From a virus, in IMG/VR virus record IMGVR_UViG_3300027759_000010, positions 1 to 60,257 of that record: a stretch of 60,257 nt of DNA; one strand, written 5' to 3'. The notes beneath the pieces are model-generated. The model was given only the letters and a program-made list of their open reading frames with translations. It was not told the origin of the DNA and did no database searches. Positions 39,801 to 48,593 of this stretch are shown here, piece after piece. The first letter of the stretch is position 1. Each line of letters starts with the position of its first letter. The position numbers and the translations under genes are program-made.

Positions 39801-40078
39801 AGCATTTCCCTTCGGTCTTTGTACGGGGCGGCTTTAGCTGGCCCCGGTTCTTTGCCCACTACGGGCGCAATTGGGGTTTCAGCAGGGGCAATGTCAGCCG
39901 CCATTGCAGCGCCAAAGTCATATCCCGCTTTAGGCTCCGCAGCTTGCGTAGGTTTTTGTGTAGGCGCAGGTTGGCTCCCTGCAATTAAACGCTTAACAGT
40001 GGATTGGATTACCGCTGGGTCTGTGCCATCGGGAAACTCAAGAACTCGCCCATCTGCGAGTTGTGCCTCGATTGCCAT
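33788..40078 (-). CDS. Giant internal virion (polyvalent) protein, LPD38-like
   Basis: 2,096 aa. The N-terminus (MAIEAQLADGRVLEFPDGTD) is a short beta domain found in phage virion proteins. A Pro/Glu/Thr-rich linker (about 580-740) joins to a zincin-like domain with H951-E-L-L-H955 and downstream conserved acidic residues. The C-terminal third resembles the large polyvalent protein domain LPD38, with hydrophobic helices in TKFFGMMGTSFLLAGAANMA. Such proteins are packed in the head and ejected into the host with DNA. The HExxH suggests a protease. AAGGG precedes the start. It is the last leftward gene. Confidence 0.85.
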   Translation of the reverse strand: MAIEAQLADGRVLEFPDGTDPAVIQSTVKRLIAGSQPAPTQKPTQAAEPKAGYDFGAAMAADIAPAETPIAPVVGKEPGPAKAAPYKDRREMLDDAVNLIEEGADLNKMKQSLQKMGVKWGDVVKHGQGRGSDYFKQQAPMAAPVPAVKAQPAGEIKATPETEFFESPVTDVKYVAEAMGNMFKRVDASLGDVATSFLFQTGVTDADAAGRLLARNAKQRAAAAPSQAIREGMEEIGNAKTYGDAITALASNPRATFTMLVESVAVSLPAMAPALVLGPAGVLARSGAAGLSSGGLEYGSVMADVLQDKGVNMLDANAVSKALSDPKIIAEIKDKGAKRGLIVGAFDALSMGIAGRFLKPARALIAEGKLAGSAATKATMAAWGKELTTQMAGGAGGEFAAQKATGENKPADVLLEALAEGVTAPLEARSNLRDAKMAEQQAVINAELAAEKKPTDTNLGELGKVRPSDDLKEAPPLETTPEKVRADRIAALTEINIQQGIPAENAENIATRKVDAQLKAENKDAAIKVPENRVEQITQDLIASGVPPQQAVIDAQNLAQEEVQADELARVEAQGETNVGQTITEPSRDSVQVAGQPSAEPPAGGVGVAEPSGVVPAGQDVTGVVGGERLEPTAIEEPVTETPKTPETLAPAAIEEPVTETEGAPLGTETSETIEAAQEGQTPPTTGAVTGKRGRPPAPQKHVVAQNPEGGFEHVTDGAVTATYKNRKQATAAVNLAKAQDRGDAARATQYQAELDKALASQGRGRPAKAPSEDGTVEVDQDTKVELAALESALETYNSPAEKTSIANAAMYINDAANDPSAPKAVRERAKQMLEEDIDPKDIPKKMRSSEAKVAKADTGFSGLVNGSQAIAQIIKTGNLFQRFVAQRIRNFVVGVKFVVVEKGDATPASILAELEGARGLFVMLGKERTIYVRGSSFGDQQGINNITVLHELLHAATASRITAGLLKGFKNASLQKFMREMDGIMKRAEQEYKDLAYLDMVDEDVNDIVSRTYNDKTDSYDIFKDPNEFLAYGMSSPEFQKFLMRVQGVRKEPTLFSTFVSSIRDLFGIKQGEATAFTDLVDITDKMLDTRLTAVETGRTSLQQKGPEDLFDEEADSKVKRTAAQLEKDAKIAKEKVRLSREGEEAKNVELMQLARDPKAVREILANVTDALGYAKLQATVRLPTFDFLAKWAADAGIPALNKANTQMQRMLGMSQKFLVGAEQIIGSMNRGFKEDPKLSREKFSEFVYATTLAEIDPSDTSTRVRSKELDDDYKALGPVGQRMYKKLRDYYESVIELYSDLLDEQINNLQGMTTEEKKNLMAVLRKTFEAESRIKPFFPLVRRGDFFLAIGSGEQRLFYLFETRAERNEAAKKLAAERGKSLAELVADKEFEQGNDLKELRAASQNSSEMLKEVFAAIDAKDLGSPEAKEGLKDAVYQIYLTTMPEQSFRRQFTHRKGRAGFSTDLQRNIATTASKQSIQLARLKYGPLLRNAMSEARNSIAEREELSPFVQEAEKRIDMALSGAHGSLSESVAGVANKASYFWYLSSAASALIQPSSIFISGLPVLAGNYNNATGAATELAKMTTLVNQYSVFRPNVDGTTSISAPSIANNKTLPADERKAIGEMTARGVSESTYASLVWGYKSMSTEQFEGVVGKGKRLANLMVGALMHNTERLSREAVYLAAYRLGKKQGLDYDTAVQKAVDSTNEALGNYDVTNRPRFMQQGIGKIAFQFKTYPLQMSLLLLTNFKKMLPFLNKEGKKEAATKFFGMMGTSFLLAGAANMALINPIMGLAGWAWSQLSLDDDWPEELKNIDFFTWFFEVLLPDKLGDVTLGGVPVSDLVKEGPFNALTGWAIGARIGLADLFGRDSKETKTSRESAIAFMLDHFGGPTASLMLGFADAYDAYAMGDYQKMLERMLPAVVRNLVVANKYADEGMQTGRGKELVGKDDVKTGEIIGQAIGFRPDILAATQGPAFKYSGIEQKINNQRNLILNKLDFQRRKETDAGDDKFADIIENEVSKFNKKNPSYALDADSIYNSLLKKAEQRASSRAGVNVTEKNVSIVGEAADKLQDRLDRRATEMAAKRKAEKIPGD

Positions 40079-40087
40079 AAGAACCCT

Positions 40088-41614
40088 TTACGGAAGTTGT
40101 TTACCCGCCGCATCAAATTTTAATACAGTCCTAGGGTTAGCAGATTGTGGGTTTACAGTTACATAATTCTTTTTAAACTTAGTTTCCGCAGCTTCTACGC
40201 TACCCGCATCCGCAACAGCTTTTTTCCACTCGCGGCTATTCATAAGCTTGTGTTTAGCAAGCGCTTCGTTTGCTGCAATATTTTCCTTAGACTCAACGGG
40301 TGCAATCCTAGTTGCAGCGTTAAGCCCCCCAATTTCACCAGTAGAAAACGAAGTCTTGGTTTGTTTTGCAGTCAATGCGCCAGCTTGTGCGCGTATACGT
40401 GCCGTAAATGCTTCTGGCGACTCACCTTTTTTTGGCTTACTAGTTGCCATTAGGTCAGCTACGTTATCTGCGTATAGTTGTTCAGCCAACTTAGGCCCAG
40501 CGCCAGCGCCAGCGCCTTTACCGGTAGCTCGATTACCTGTAACGCCTTTAGCGGCTAGGTTAGCCACGGCATTATTTAAATCAAACTCAGCTTTGTTTTC
40601 GTCTTGCTGGAACTTTCTGTAGTTCTCCATAGAAGCATCTGCGGCGCGTAAATTACCCATACGCTCTTTACGTTGTGCATCTTTAAGGGCAAACTGCATC
40701 TTAGCGTTAGCAGTTTTCATGGCTTGATCGGCACGGTCAACTTCGCCCATTGCACCTGCGTAAGCTGGCAGTGCGTTACTAGCGCCCTCAGAAAGACTAC
40801 GGCCTTTAAGAACAGCGCCCGCCGCAGTCAACAGTGCCATAGCTTCACCAGTATTACGGCGTTTGGCTCTGTCGGCGTCTTCTTGCGCCCCACGTGCTAT
40901 TTCAGGCCCGTAAATATCTGGGCCAGCATTTTTAGTCTCACGCTCTAAAAACTTTGCACGTAATGCTTCTTGTTCTGTCGGGTTTGTTTTTCGAGCCCTC
41001 CTTTTTTGCATATTTTCTATTTGTTTTATTAGCAGCGAGTTAAACCGATCAGTTGCACTACCTGTGCCAGCATCCGTAGCTGTATCCGTATCAGCGTCAT
41101 CATCTACATACATACCTGTTTCGTCTTCGCTATACGGTGTACCGGGTGGCACGGTAAGCTCCCCACCGACTGGGGCAATGTTGTCCGTAACCAAACTGTT
41201 GTTATTTTCTTTGGTAGGCCCTGCAAACGCAACAATGCCGCCAGCAGCGTAGTCTTCTTCGGGCGTGTACATACCGGCCAAACCACCGGAAGCGGCTTGC
41301 ATCGTAGGCTGTGGCATTGGGGGGCGCTGCGGCATACCTTGGGGGGCTTGACCCATTGCACCGGGCACCATCGCCCCTAGACCTTGCATCATAGGAGGAG
41401 GGGCCATGTTCTCAGCAACGATAGATGGGGACGAACTCGGCTGTTGTGCCTGACCCGCCATAGCCATTCTTTGAGATTCTTTGACCAGCTTCAGTGCATT
41501 TAGCGCAGTGTAGGGGTCTAGCTTAGGGTCAGGGCTCTGGCCCATCACCGCAGCTTGCAGAGCTTGAGGGTTTTGTTTGTACCGCTCGGCGTAGACAGAT
41601 GCCATGTCAATCAT
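40088..41614 (-). CDS. Internal virion / ejection protein (508 aa)
   Basis: 508 aa. N-terminal 110 residues are Pro/Met/Gln-rich (APPPMMQGLGAMVPGAMGQA). A motif GGLAGMYTPEEDYAAGGIVA, frequent in virion proteins of uncultured phages, follows. Then an acidic linker and a long helical, Ala/Lys-rich body. Ten bp from the 2,096-aa gene. Composition and position suit a protein inside the head or in the ejection apparatus. Confidence 0.8.
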   Translation of the reverse strand: MIDMASVYAERYKQNPQALQAAVMGQSPDPKLDPYTALNALKLVKESQRMAMAGQAQQPSSSPSIVAENMAPPPMMQGLGAMVPGAMGQAPQGMPQRPPMPQPTMQAASGGLAGMYTPEEDYAAGGIVAFAGPTKENNNSLVTDNIAPVGGELTVPPGTPYSEDETGMYVDDDADTDTATDAGTGSATDRFNSLLIKQIENMQKRRARKTNPTEQEALRAKFLERETKNAGPDIYGPEIARGAQEDADRAKRRNTGEAMALLTAAGAVLKGRSLSEGASNALPAYAGAMGEVDRADQAMKTANAKMQFALKDAQRKERMGNLRAADASMENYRKFQQDENKAEFDLNNAVANLAAKGVTGNRATGKGAGAGAGPKLAEQLYADNVADLMATSKPKKGESPEAFTARIRAQAGALTAKQTKTSFSTGEIGGLNAATRIAPVESKENIAANEALAKHKLMNSREWKKAVADAGSVEAAETKFKKNYVTVNPQSANPRTVLKFDAAGKQLP

Positions 41615-41623
41615 GATTATTCC

Positions 41624-42616
41624 TTAAACCAAGTGATTCAAAGCAAGTGCGCCAATACCGCCGCCGTTTGATTCCACCGCACCGCCGTTGGCAAACAGTT
41701 TGCTGATACCAGCCGCGCCAAGACCCAACGATGCAATATTTTGTGCAGCCGAGGGAGGAGCTTGATAAATAGAACTACCTGTTTGCGACAGAGGCGTGCC
41801 GCGCAACATATCAGACATAAAGCTAAGCTGCTTATACGGGTAGTTCTGGAAGTTCAGATAGTCTTGGTATTTATTGTTTAAATCACTTTGCACCTGTTGC
41901 TGCTGTTGCAAACCGTACTGGTTCTGAAATGCGTTAATGCCCATGTTCTGTTGGTACTGCGTGTTGCCCAGATTGCCTAAATTTTGAGCAGCTTGACCAG
42001 CCGTTTGCAGACCCTGAAGACCTAGACCCGCACCAAACTGTTGCTGCTGAGCGTTAAGTTGGTTTTGAGCGTTGTACTGTTGCATTGCTTGGTTGTAAGC
42101 GTTTTGCAGCCCAGTAGCTTGGATGTCACCCTTTTGACGGGCTAAGTTATTTGCTGCTTGGCTACGCATAAGGTAGTCACCGCTACCGCCAAATGCACCC
42201 GAACGAGCCGCTTGAGCTTGCTGCGCTTGTCCTGCAATTTGAGCTTGGCGTTGAGCGTCCTGCTGCTGCCGAGCCACCACATTGTCCATGTAAGGACTCA
42301 TCAGGTTTTGAGCAGCCGAAGAGTTAAAGTTCGCCGGGTTAAACGTGTACTGTGTATTAAGTGCGCCCAACCCAGCCATACCAGCCAAAGCCGTTGCGTC
42401 TTTTAACTGAGGCGCAGTCTGCATCAAAGCCGCGTTTTCATACGACTGGTTTTGCAGTGGAGAGAACTGCGCGGTACGCTCCCCCTGATACTGCATGTAC
42501 GGATTTGCTTCTAAGTCAGTTAGAGCCGCACTCTGGCCGAGCATGTTTTGCGCATACTCTGCTACTTCAGGGGCAAAACCGTATTGGATTTGCTGTGTTT
42601 GTGTGGGCGTAGCCAT
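41624..42616 (-). CDS. Gln/Asn/Ala-rich internal virion protein (330 aa)
   Basis: 330 aa with a Gln-rich helical centre (QQQDAQRQAQIAGQAQQAQA, then GLQNAYNQAMQQYNAQ), similar to P22 gp7-type ejection proteins in style. The C-terminus GISKLFANGGAVESNGGGIG carries the same Gly-rich AxGG signature as its neighbours. A DNA-ejection role is inferred. Confidence 0.8.
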   Translation of the reverse strand: MATPTQTQQIQYGFAPEVAEYAQNMLGQSAALTDLEANPYMQYQGERTAQFSPLQNQSYENAALMQTAPQLKDATALAGMAGLGALNTQYTFNPANFNSSAAQNLMSPYMDNVVARQQQDAQRQAQIAGQAQQAQAARSGAFGGSGDYLMRSQAANNLARQKGDIQATGLQNAYNQAMQQYNAQNQLNAQQQQFGAGLGLQGLQTAGQAAQNLGNLGNTQYQQNMGINAFQNQYGLQQQQQVQSDLNNKYQDYLNFQNYPYKQLSFMSDMLRGTPLSQTGSSIYQAPPSAAQNIASLGLGAAGISKLFANGGAVESNGGGIGALALNHLV

Positions 42617-42626
42617 GATTTATTCC

Positions 42627-45600
42627 TTATGCGGGAAGATATTTATCGGCGCGGCTATTTTTAGCCACTTTGCCTTTGCCAATTGAGTTTCGGCGGGCGG
42701 CTTGGATTCTGTCCATCATGGCGTACAGTTTACGCGCACCAGCTTCTGTTGAGCCGTTACCCAACTCAGAAACAATTCGTGCGGGAACTACAAATTCACC
42801 GTCGGCAAGTCGAGCCGGTTGTTTTTTGCCAATCATCGCGGGGATTGAATCACTAGTACCATCGCCGGGGCCACGCAGAAGCCTGCCGCCATCGGAGTAG
42901 TCACCAAGGTTATACATACCACCTCGGGCCAGAGCAGCTATGCCGCCGTAAGCAAAGCCATCAGGGGAAGCGCTTTCGGCGCTGTCAACACCACTACCAC
43001 TAGGGCTACCATCAGGGCTACCACCAATATCATCTGCCCCATCATCCAGTTGGCCAAGGTCTGCTTGAACGTAGGTATCGTCTTGTATAGGGCCACCTAC
43101 TACTACACCGGTATTCGTAGTGCCTTGACCATCATAGTCGCCCTCTTGGTCGCCTAAAGTACCCATCAAGCCGCCGCCCCACGTATAAGACCCCGGTATT
43201 GCATCGAGGTCGTTATCTTGAACATCTTGGTTCCTACTAGAAACAACTTCGTTAAGTGCTGTACCCCTGCTTTCCACAGGCGCAAAGTTGTTAGATTTGC
43301 TGTCAAACATATTTGCAAGATACCCAAGTGCAATTGGGAGGCCGTTAATAAGCCCGTAGCCGGGCATCATTCCTTTTGCAGCACCTAATGCGTAAGCGGC
43401 TATATTTGCTTGTAGTGGATTTTGTTCGAAAAACTCCGCTCTCCCTTTGTCAGACAGGTTTGTCCACGCAGGGTTTGAATCAACATAGGGGTCGCTACTT
43501 CCGCCGAAGGTACTATACTCGCCAAGACCCATGCCAGTATCTTTCGCGTCGCCTTTTAAGTTGTACCGTTTTTTAGCCTCGGCAACACTAATACCCAGCG
43601 CTCTGGCCACTTGCTCTATAGTGATGTTGTTGGTTTTCAGCCACTGTTCGTAGGCTTTGGTGTCTGTTGCCGAGCCGCCAGTAGCCAAACTAAGCAAGCC
43701 CCCAGTGGCCACTGTTGTACTGGTCAGTGCATCCGCAACTTCTCTGTCAGATTTACCGACAACTCTTTTGCCCTCGGGCGTGTAAGACACAGGGATATAG
43801 TCAGGGTTAACTTTGTATTTCCTAGTAACGGGATCGAACAAAACTTTCTTAGAAGCAATATTTGCAGGCACGCCTAGAACTGATTCAGAATACGGTTTCA
43901 TTACCTCGCCAGTAGCTGTGTACGGCGTAGCTGAATAGTTTGATTTGCCCATCAAGTAGTCATAGGCTTGCTTAGAACCACCAGTCTGCTTGTTATATTT
44001 TTTATCAAACTCTTCAATTGTTTTAGGCGCATAGGACGTATAGCCCAAGCTACCTCCGCCAGCAGTATAGGCGTCCTTCACCTCATCCATACCCGAGAAA
44101 CCGCCGTACGGACGACCCGGAATATTCGGCGTTACAGTGATTGAGCCGTCTGGGTTATATGTTTTATCGCCGGGGTTGGTAGCATTTCCATACGGATTTC
44201 GTATGCTATTAAAATCAAACCCCGTTCTAGCGCCGGGAGCCCGCAATTGAGAAGCAGCAAATATATCTTTGTCAAAGTCAATGTCCGAAGCTACTAGTTG
44301 GGCAACGGTTTTACCTGTTTGCCTCAGAACATCCGCTTCAGTCATACCTCTTGCTGCCAAGGACGCTGTGGCTTCTCTAATTTTTTGGGCAGTTGTAGCA
44401 GCCGAATCAGCTTTAGCGTAGGTTTGGAATTGGCCGTACAGGTTTTTAAGGTCTGGAATAGTTTTTGTTGCGTCGAACGCATCTTTGTACCATGCCTGCG
44501 TTTTATCAGCCGCAGTAACCTCACGCCCAAGCGTATTGCGCACCCACTCGTCGACAATATTAGTCCGATCCGCTGACTGATACCCCGTGTAAGGCGTGAC
44601 AGCAGACGCATAGCTGCTGCTTCTAGCCGGGTCGGTATTAAATATCTCCCCACTTGTACGTGCGTTTCTCAAGAAATCTTCATACACTTGTTCTGGTCTT
44701 TGCCCAGCACTAAGCATCACTGGATTAAACGCTGCTATTCGGTCTGTATAAGTTGCAAGACCACCCGGATCTGCATCACGCCCCAGCACGTTGCGGTACA
44801 TGTCGGCTACTTGCGTTTGTATAGGAGCCTTTGAAAGAGCCTTTTCTGTAGCATCACCAGCGACGCCTTGCCAAGCCTCTACCTCCCAAGGTGCCGCTGC
44901 GCGACCCCACACTTCTTGATAGGCTTTCTGCACCATATCATCACTGACCGTTGGTGATGTGTAATCTACTGTCGCCTGATATTGAGAGCTTGGGTTAGCT
45001 CGTTGTGCTGCTGTTAACGGGGAGTTTTGCAGTGACGATACAAGCGTTTGATAGTCTAGTCCTCCTGTACCGGCAGCTTGTGCCCTACTAAAATCCGTAC
45101 GAGGAGGCGTACCAAACTTGTCCTCCGTCTCAGGAAACGGCATGTTCCCCGGACTACCTAAGGGGTTGTCGCTGTCCATAATAGGCATAGTAGGCCCCCT
45201 TGGGCCGCTGCCGACAGGCAGTGTGTCACCGCCGTCAGCCATGCGAACAACAGGCTCGCTACGCTGAGCAAAGTTTAATTGGCCGGGGCTGTAGCCGCCG
45301 TCATACATGCCCATCAAACCGCCATCGGCTGCTGTTTCTTCGTCTTCTTCTTTTTTTGCTTTTCTAGGCACTTCGTAGTTGCCTGTAGACGTGTAACGCT
45401 GGGTGTATGGATCGAATGAATACGTGCTCATCTGGCCGGGGCGCGTTGTTGTAGTCGGCATATTGGACTTAACTGCTTGGTCAGCTAGGATAGGAGCAGC
45501 ACCTGCGGCTAAATATTTAAAATTGTCCTTGGCAAAACCACCAAAAGCGCTGGGGCTAGATGTGACTGCTTTTGCGCCTGCACTAAGTCTGTCAAAGGGG

Positions 45601-46145
45601 CCTGCACTTGTTGCAACACGAGAAGAGGCCTCGGAAGCGCTATCTATTGCCTGTCGTTTTAGTGCCTCAGCCGCTTCAGTAGTGAGCCCTTGTTCCGCTC
45701 CGTAACGTAAAGCTTCTTCTCCGGCGAGTCTACCGGCTTCGTTTGCAGCTAAATTAGTAGCCTCCCCAGACAACACATTTGTGCCCGCGCCAAGCAAGCC
45801 AGCACCCAAACCAGCGCCACCATAAGCGCCAAGACCTGCGCTAATACCACGACCTAAATCGCCTGTACGTGCTGCTTCAACTGCACCAACACCCAAGCCA
45901 GCCATAGTTGGGCTAATAGCGCCGCCTGACAAATACGAGACACCAAAACCAATAAGAGATGGGAGCAGCTTTTCCAAGAAGTTAGCTTCAGGAAGACCCG
46001 TCTCAGGGTTGATAGTCAGTGAGCCGCCGTTCTTCACGGCCAAAGCTTGTAGCCCCTGCACTTCACGTGGGGACATGTGGATGAGCATCGAGTCAGGGCC
46101 GCGACCCTTGGATGCCATGTGATCGGCTAGTACTGCAAGGCTCAT
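42627..46145 (-). CDS. Large virion protein with DUF4214-like repeats (1,172 aa)
   Basis: The N-terminus MSLAVLADHMASKGRGPDSM followed by MSPREVQGLQALAVKNGGSL is a widely conserved opening of virion proteins in uncultured phages, then a Gly/Ala-rich hydrophobic segment. Residues about 400-560 hold three DUF4214-like repeats (YQEVWGRAAAPWEVEAWQ; YRNVLGRDADPGGLATYTDR; VRNTLGREVTAADKTQAWY). The C-terminus (GPGDGTSDSIPAMIGKKQPA, then LADGEFVVPARIV) is a conserved phage tail motif. Probably an internal or ejection protein. GAGAGG precedes the ATG. Confidence 0.82.
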   Translation of the reverse strand: MSLAVLADHMASKGRGPDSMLIHMSPREVQGLQALAVKNGGSLTINPETGLPEANFLEKLLPSLIGFGVSYLSGGAISPTMAGLGVGAVEAARTGDLGRGISAGLGAYGGAGLGAGLLGAGTNVLSGEATNLAANEAGRLAGEEALRYGAEQGLTTEAAEALKRQAIDSASEASSRVATSAGPFDRLSAGAKAVTSSPSAFGGFAKDNFKYLAAGAAPILADQAVKSNMPTTTTRPGQMSTYSFDPYTQRYTSTGNYEVPRKAKKEEDEETAADGGLMGMYDGGYSPGQLNFAQRSEPVVRMADGGDTLPVGSGPRGPTMPIMDSDNPLGSPGNMPFPETEDKFGTPPRTDFSRAQAAGTGGLDYQTLVSSLQNSPLTAAQRANPSSQYQATVDYTSPTVSDDMVQKAYQEVWGRAAAPWEVEAWQGVAGDATEKALSKAPIQTQVADMYRNVLGRDADPGGLATYTDRIAAFNPVMLSAGQRPEQVYEDFLRNARTSGEIFNTDPARSSSYASAVTPYTGYQSADRTNIVDEWVRNTLGREVTAADKTQAWYKDAFDATKTIPDLKNLYGQFQTYAKADSAATTAQKIREATASLAARGMTEADVLRQTGKTVAQLVASDIDFDKDIFAASQLRAPGARTGFDFNSIRNPYGNATNPGDKTYNPDGSITVTPNIPGRPYGGFSGMDEVKDAYTAGGGSLGYTSYAPKTIEEFDKKYNKQTGGSKQAYDYLMGKSNYSATPYTATGEVMKPYSESVLGVPANIASKKVLFDPVTRKYKVNPDYIPVSYTPEGKRVVGKSDREVADALTSTTVATGGLLSLATGGSATDTKAYEQWLKTNNITIEQVARALGISVAEAKKRYNLKGDAKDTGMGLGEYSTFGGSSDPYVDSNPAWTNLSDKGRAEFFEQNPLQANIAAYALGAAKGMMPGYGLINGLPIALGYLANMFDSKSNNFAPVESRGTALNEVVSSRNQDVQDNDLDAIPGSYTWGGGLMGTLGDQEGDYDGQGTTNTGVVVGGPIQDDTYVQADLGQLDDGADDIGGSPDGSPSGSGVDSAESASPDGFAYGGIAALARGGMYNLGDYSDGGRLLRGPGDGTSDSIPAMIGKKQPARLADGEFVVPARIVSELGNGSTEAGARKLYAMMDRIQAARRNSIGKGKVAKNSRADKYLPA

Positions 46146-46179
46146 ATCTGCCTCTCAAAATGTGGGTTGCTGAATAATA

Positions 46180-46452
46180 TCATGTTGACGTCTTTATGCG
46201 AAGCATTTGGCTTGTTGCCTGCACACCATCTTGCGTGTCTCTGTAGACATCGCCAAGCCTCAAAGTAGGCAAGTCCGCCTCAGTAGGCAATGTGGCAAGA
46301 TTTAAATTTAATGTTGACCCGCCCATATCGCCGGGGTTGGACAACTGATTAAAGTACAGGCGCAAGATGTTGTTGAACTGGTCAAAGTACCGTTTGTCGT
46401 ACTCGTCAGGGGGCAACGGTAGGCTTGGGGAGGTTGCGTTTAGTTCAGCCAT
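46180..46452 (-). CDS. Small virion-associated protein (90 aa)
   Basis: Begins MAELNATSPSLPLPPDEYDK, with helix FDQFNNILRLYFNQLSNPGD and end LGDVYRDTQDGVQ. This short protein accompanies gp10-like hub genes in related uncultured phages. It overlaps the hub stop by one base. Function unknown. Confidence 0.8.
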   Translation of the reverse strand: MAELNATSPSLPLPPDEYDKRYFDQFNNILRLYFNQLSNPGDMGGSTLNLNLATLPTEADLPTLRLGDVYRDTQDGVQATSQMLRIKTST

Positions 46453-48593
46453 TAGCGTCTACCATCAGCCCTGATGTCAATTCGTGGTGCGCCCAACTGC
46501 CAGCATGTATTGACTTGGTTGGAGCTAATCTTAAATATCATCTGGCGACCACGCATACGGGTAAATATTTGCCCTGTAAATTCTTCGGTAATGACGTACG
46601 TACTACCCTTGATAACCGTACCGCTAGCACTGCTTGTGGTTCCGGAACCAGAATTAGTCAGACCGTACAGCGTCATAGTTACCCGTGGGGCAACGGCGGC
46701 GGGGCTATTAGTAGCATTTTCAAAACTTAAATCGGGTAGGACGCGCCAAACAAAACCAAAGTTATGACCGTCACCAATATCAAACTCGGACGAACTAATG
46801 TAAGCATCAATTGCAGCCGCAGTGCCGGTTGTGTTGTCGTTCAACCCTGTTTCATGGTTAATTAAGTTACCTGTAATTGCAGTGCTGTTGTACTTGGCAG
46901 CAATAGGGACAGCCTGCAAACCAGAGTCAAGCCAAGCTGTACGCTCCATTGTGCCGTAATACCAGATTTTTTCTTGGTAGTTATAGATAACATACCTGTC
47001 CACTACCGTGCTGTTAGCCGAGCAGTAGAACCACCAGACCTCATTGAAGCCTTCGTTTGTTCCGGCAAAAACTTGCAACGACTGCTCTTGATTTAAATCT
47101 TGGAATACATAGCGGCGCAGGTCACAGTTTAGTGTGTTTACACGGCCATCGTAGACGTAGAACTTGTCCACACCCATCCAGTACACAACGCCCGAGGCAA
47201 TCACAGCCGAGTTAGGACTCATGATTGAGATGTTGTCACCAAGAAGCTGCGGCACCCAGACGTAAGGAGGGCCGAGATACTGGAGCGAGTACACAGCCGA
47301 GTCGGTAAACATCACAATTTCTTGGCGAGTTTGTACAATACCTACAATTTCAGAACCGTGAGATATACGGATGAACCCCGCTTGGTTGGTGGGGTCTGGC
47401 GTCCAGTTATAGATGTCGTCTTGCCCTGACCAGCGAATTAACATGGGGTCTAATACATTAGAGCCGTAGTCATTACACCCAAACGCAATTACAAAACGAG
47501 AACTGTCGGACACCGTAAAGTTGTTCTGCACAGTCGGCACATCTACAATTAAAGAAATGTACACACCTGTACCCGTACTTGATGTATTGACCGCATTACC
47601 TGCGCCGTCCAAAAGCTTAAACGTCAACCCATTAACTTCAAATACATAATACGTAGTTGCCGTAGAGATGCCCGTGGGTAAAGATGTGGTGGCCGCAAAC
47701 TGAAGCGCCGCGCCTTCTGTATATAGAATGGTTGAAGTCACCACAGTTGGTGAGGCATTGGTAAAAGTAACCGTACCGCCTAAAGAATTGAGCAACACAC
47801 CCCGAGTGCTTACAGTGTTAGTTGCGTTCCAGTAGTAAATAGCGCCGTTACGGGGGCCGTAAACTAAATCTTGGCCATAGTTAATTTGGTTCCACAAACG
47901 AAGCGAAGATGTGGATGAAAGGCCATAACCCCATGTACCAATCGTGCCACTGGCAGGGGGAGGACTACCCCAAGCGCCAGCGCCCCACCCCACAAGAGGA
48001 ACAGGAATCACGGGGCCAACATTGATCTGGTACGTGGCTACAACAGAAGCACCGCCACCGGGAGAGCCAGCAATAGCCGTGGCATTTGGCGTCACGGAAA
48101 TTACAATTGTGTAGGTGTTGGCTGTTAAAACTGTAACTTGATACTGCGCGTTTAGTATCGTAGCCGTAACGTTTGTGCCGCCACTGCCAATAGCTACAGC
48201 CCCGCTAAATGTTACAAAATCTCCAGTGACGCAGCCGTGGCTTGTGTCTGTTACTGTAACTGTAGTGGAAGCTGTTAACGCAAACGGATTGTTGTTGATC
48301 GTAGAGGACGCACGGATGGGCGTGATGTCGTAGTAGAGGCCACCTTGATTGAGATAGAACTTGAGGTTCGTGCCAACGCCAATTAAGTTGTCGCCACCAA
48401 GCGTCACCCAATTCCACAAAGACCGGCATACGCCTTGATACGTAGCAGCAGAGTACGGTTGCCAGCCACCAATAACTTCTGGATTGCCTTGACGAAAGCG
48501 CACCTTGTCGGCTTCATACCAACCGCCTTCGGTGGTGTAGCGGGTGTTCTCTTTATTTACCCCCGGCTTGAAAAGCACCTTCTGTAATGGCAT
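46452..48593 (-). CDS. Tail hub / DNA-stabilisation protein (P22 gp10-like)
   Basis: 713 aa, beta-rich, beginning MPLQKVLFKPGVNKENTRYT and EADKVRFRQGNPEVIGGWQP, the signature start of P22 gp10-type tail accessory proteins of aquatic phages. Repeated hydrophobic strands fit a beta-propeller-like fold. In P22 gp10 lies below gp4 under the portal and keeps packaged DNA inside. The gp4-like gene lies far away at 58940. Separated from the endolysin by the inserted GIY-YIG gene. Confidence 0.75.
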   Translation of the reverse strand: MPLQKVLFKPGVNKENTRYTTEGGWYEADKVRFRQGNPEVIGGWQPYSAATYQGVCRSLWNWVTLGGDNLIGVGTNLKFYLNQGGLYYDITPIRASSTINNNPFALTASTTVTVTDTSHGCVTGDFVTFSGAVAIGSGGTNVTATILNAQYQVTVLTANTYTIVISVTPNATAIAGSPGGGASVVATYQINVGPVIPVPLVGWGAGAWGSPPPASGTIGTWGYGLSSTSSLRLWNQINYGQDLVYGPRNGAIYYWNATNTVSTRGVLLNSLGGTVTFTNASPTVVTSTILYTEGAALQFAATTSLPTGISTATTYYVFEVNGLTFKLLDGAGNAVNTSSTGTGVYISLIVDVPTVQNNFTVSDSSRFVIAFGCNDYGSNVLDPMLIRWSGQDDIYNWTPDPTNQAGFIRISHGSEIVGIVQTRQEIVMFTDSAVYSLQYLGPPYVWVPQLLGDNISIMSPNSAVIASGVVYWMGVDKFYVYDGRVNTLNCDLRRYVFQDLNQEQSLQVFAGTNEGFNEVWWFYCSANSTVVDRYVIYNYQEKIWYYGTMERTAWLDSGLQAVPIAAKYNSTAITGNLINHETGLNDNTTGTAAAIDAYISSSEFDIGDGHNFGFVWRVLPDLSFENATNSPAAVAPRVTMTLYGLTNSGSGTTSSASGTVIKGSTYVITEEFTGQIFTRMRGRQMIFKISSNQVNTCWQLGAPRIDIRADGRR

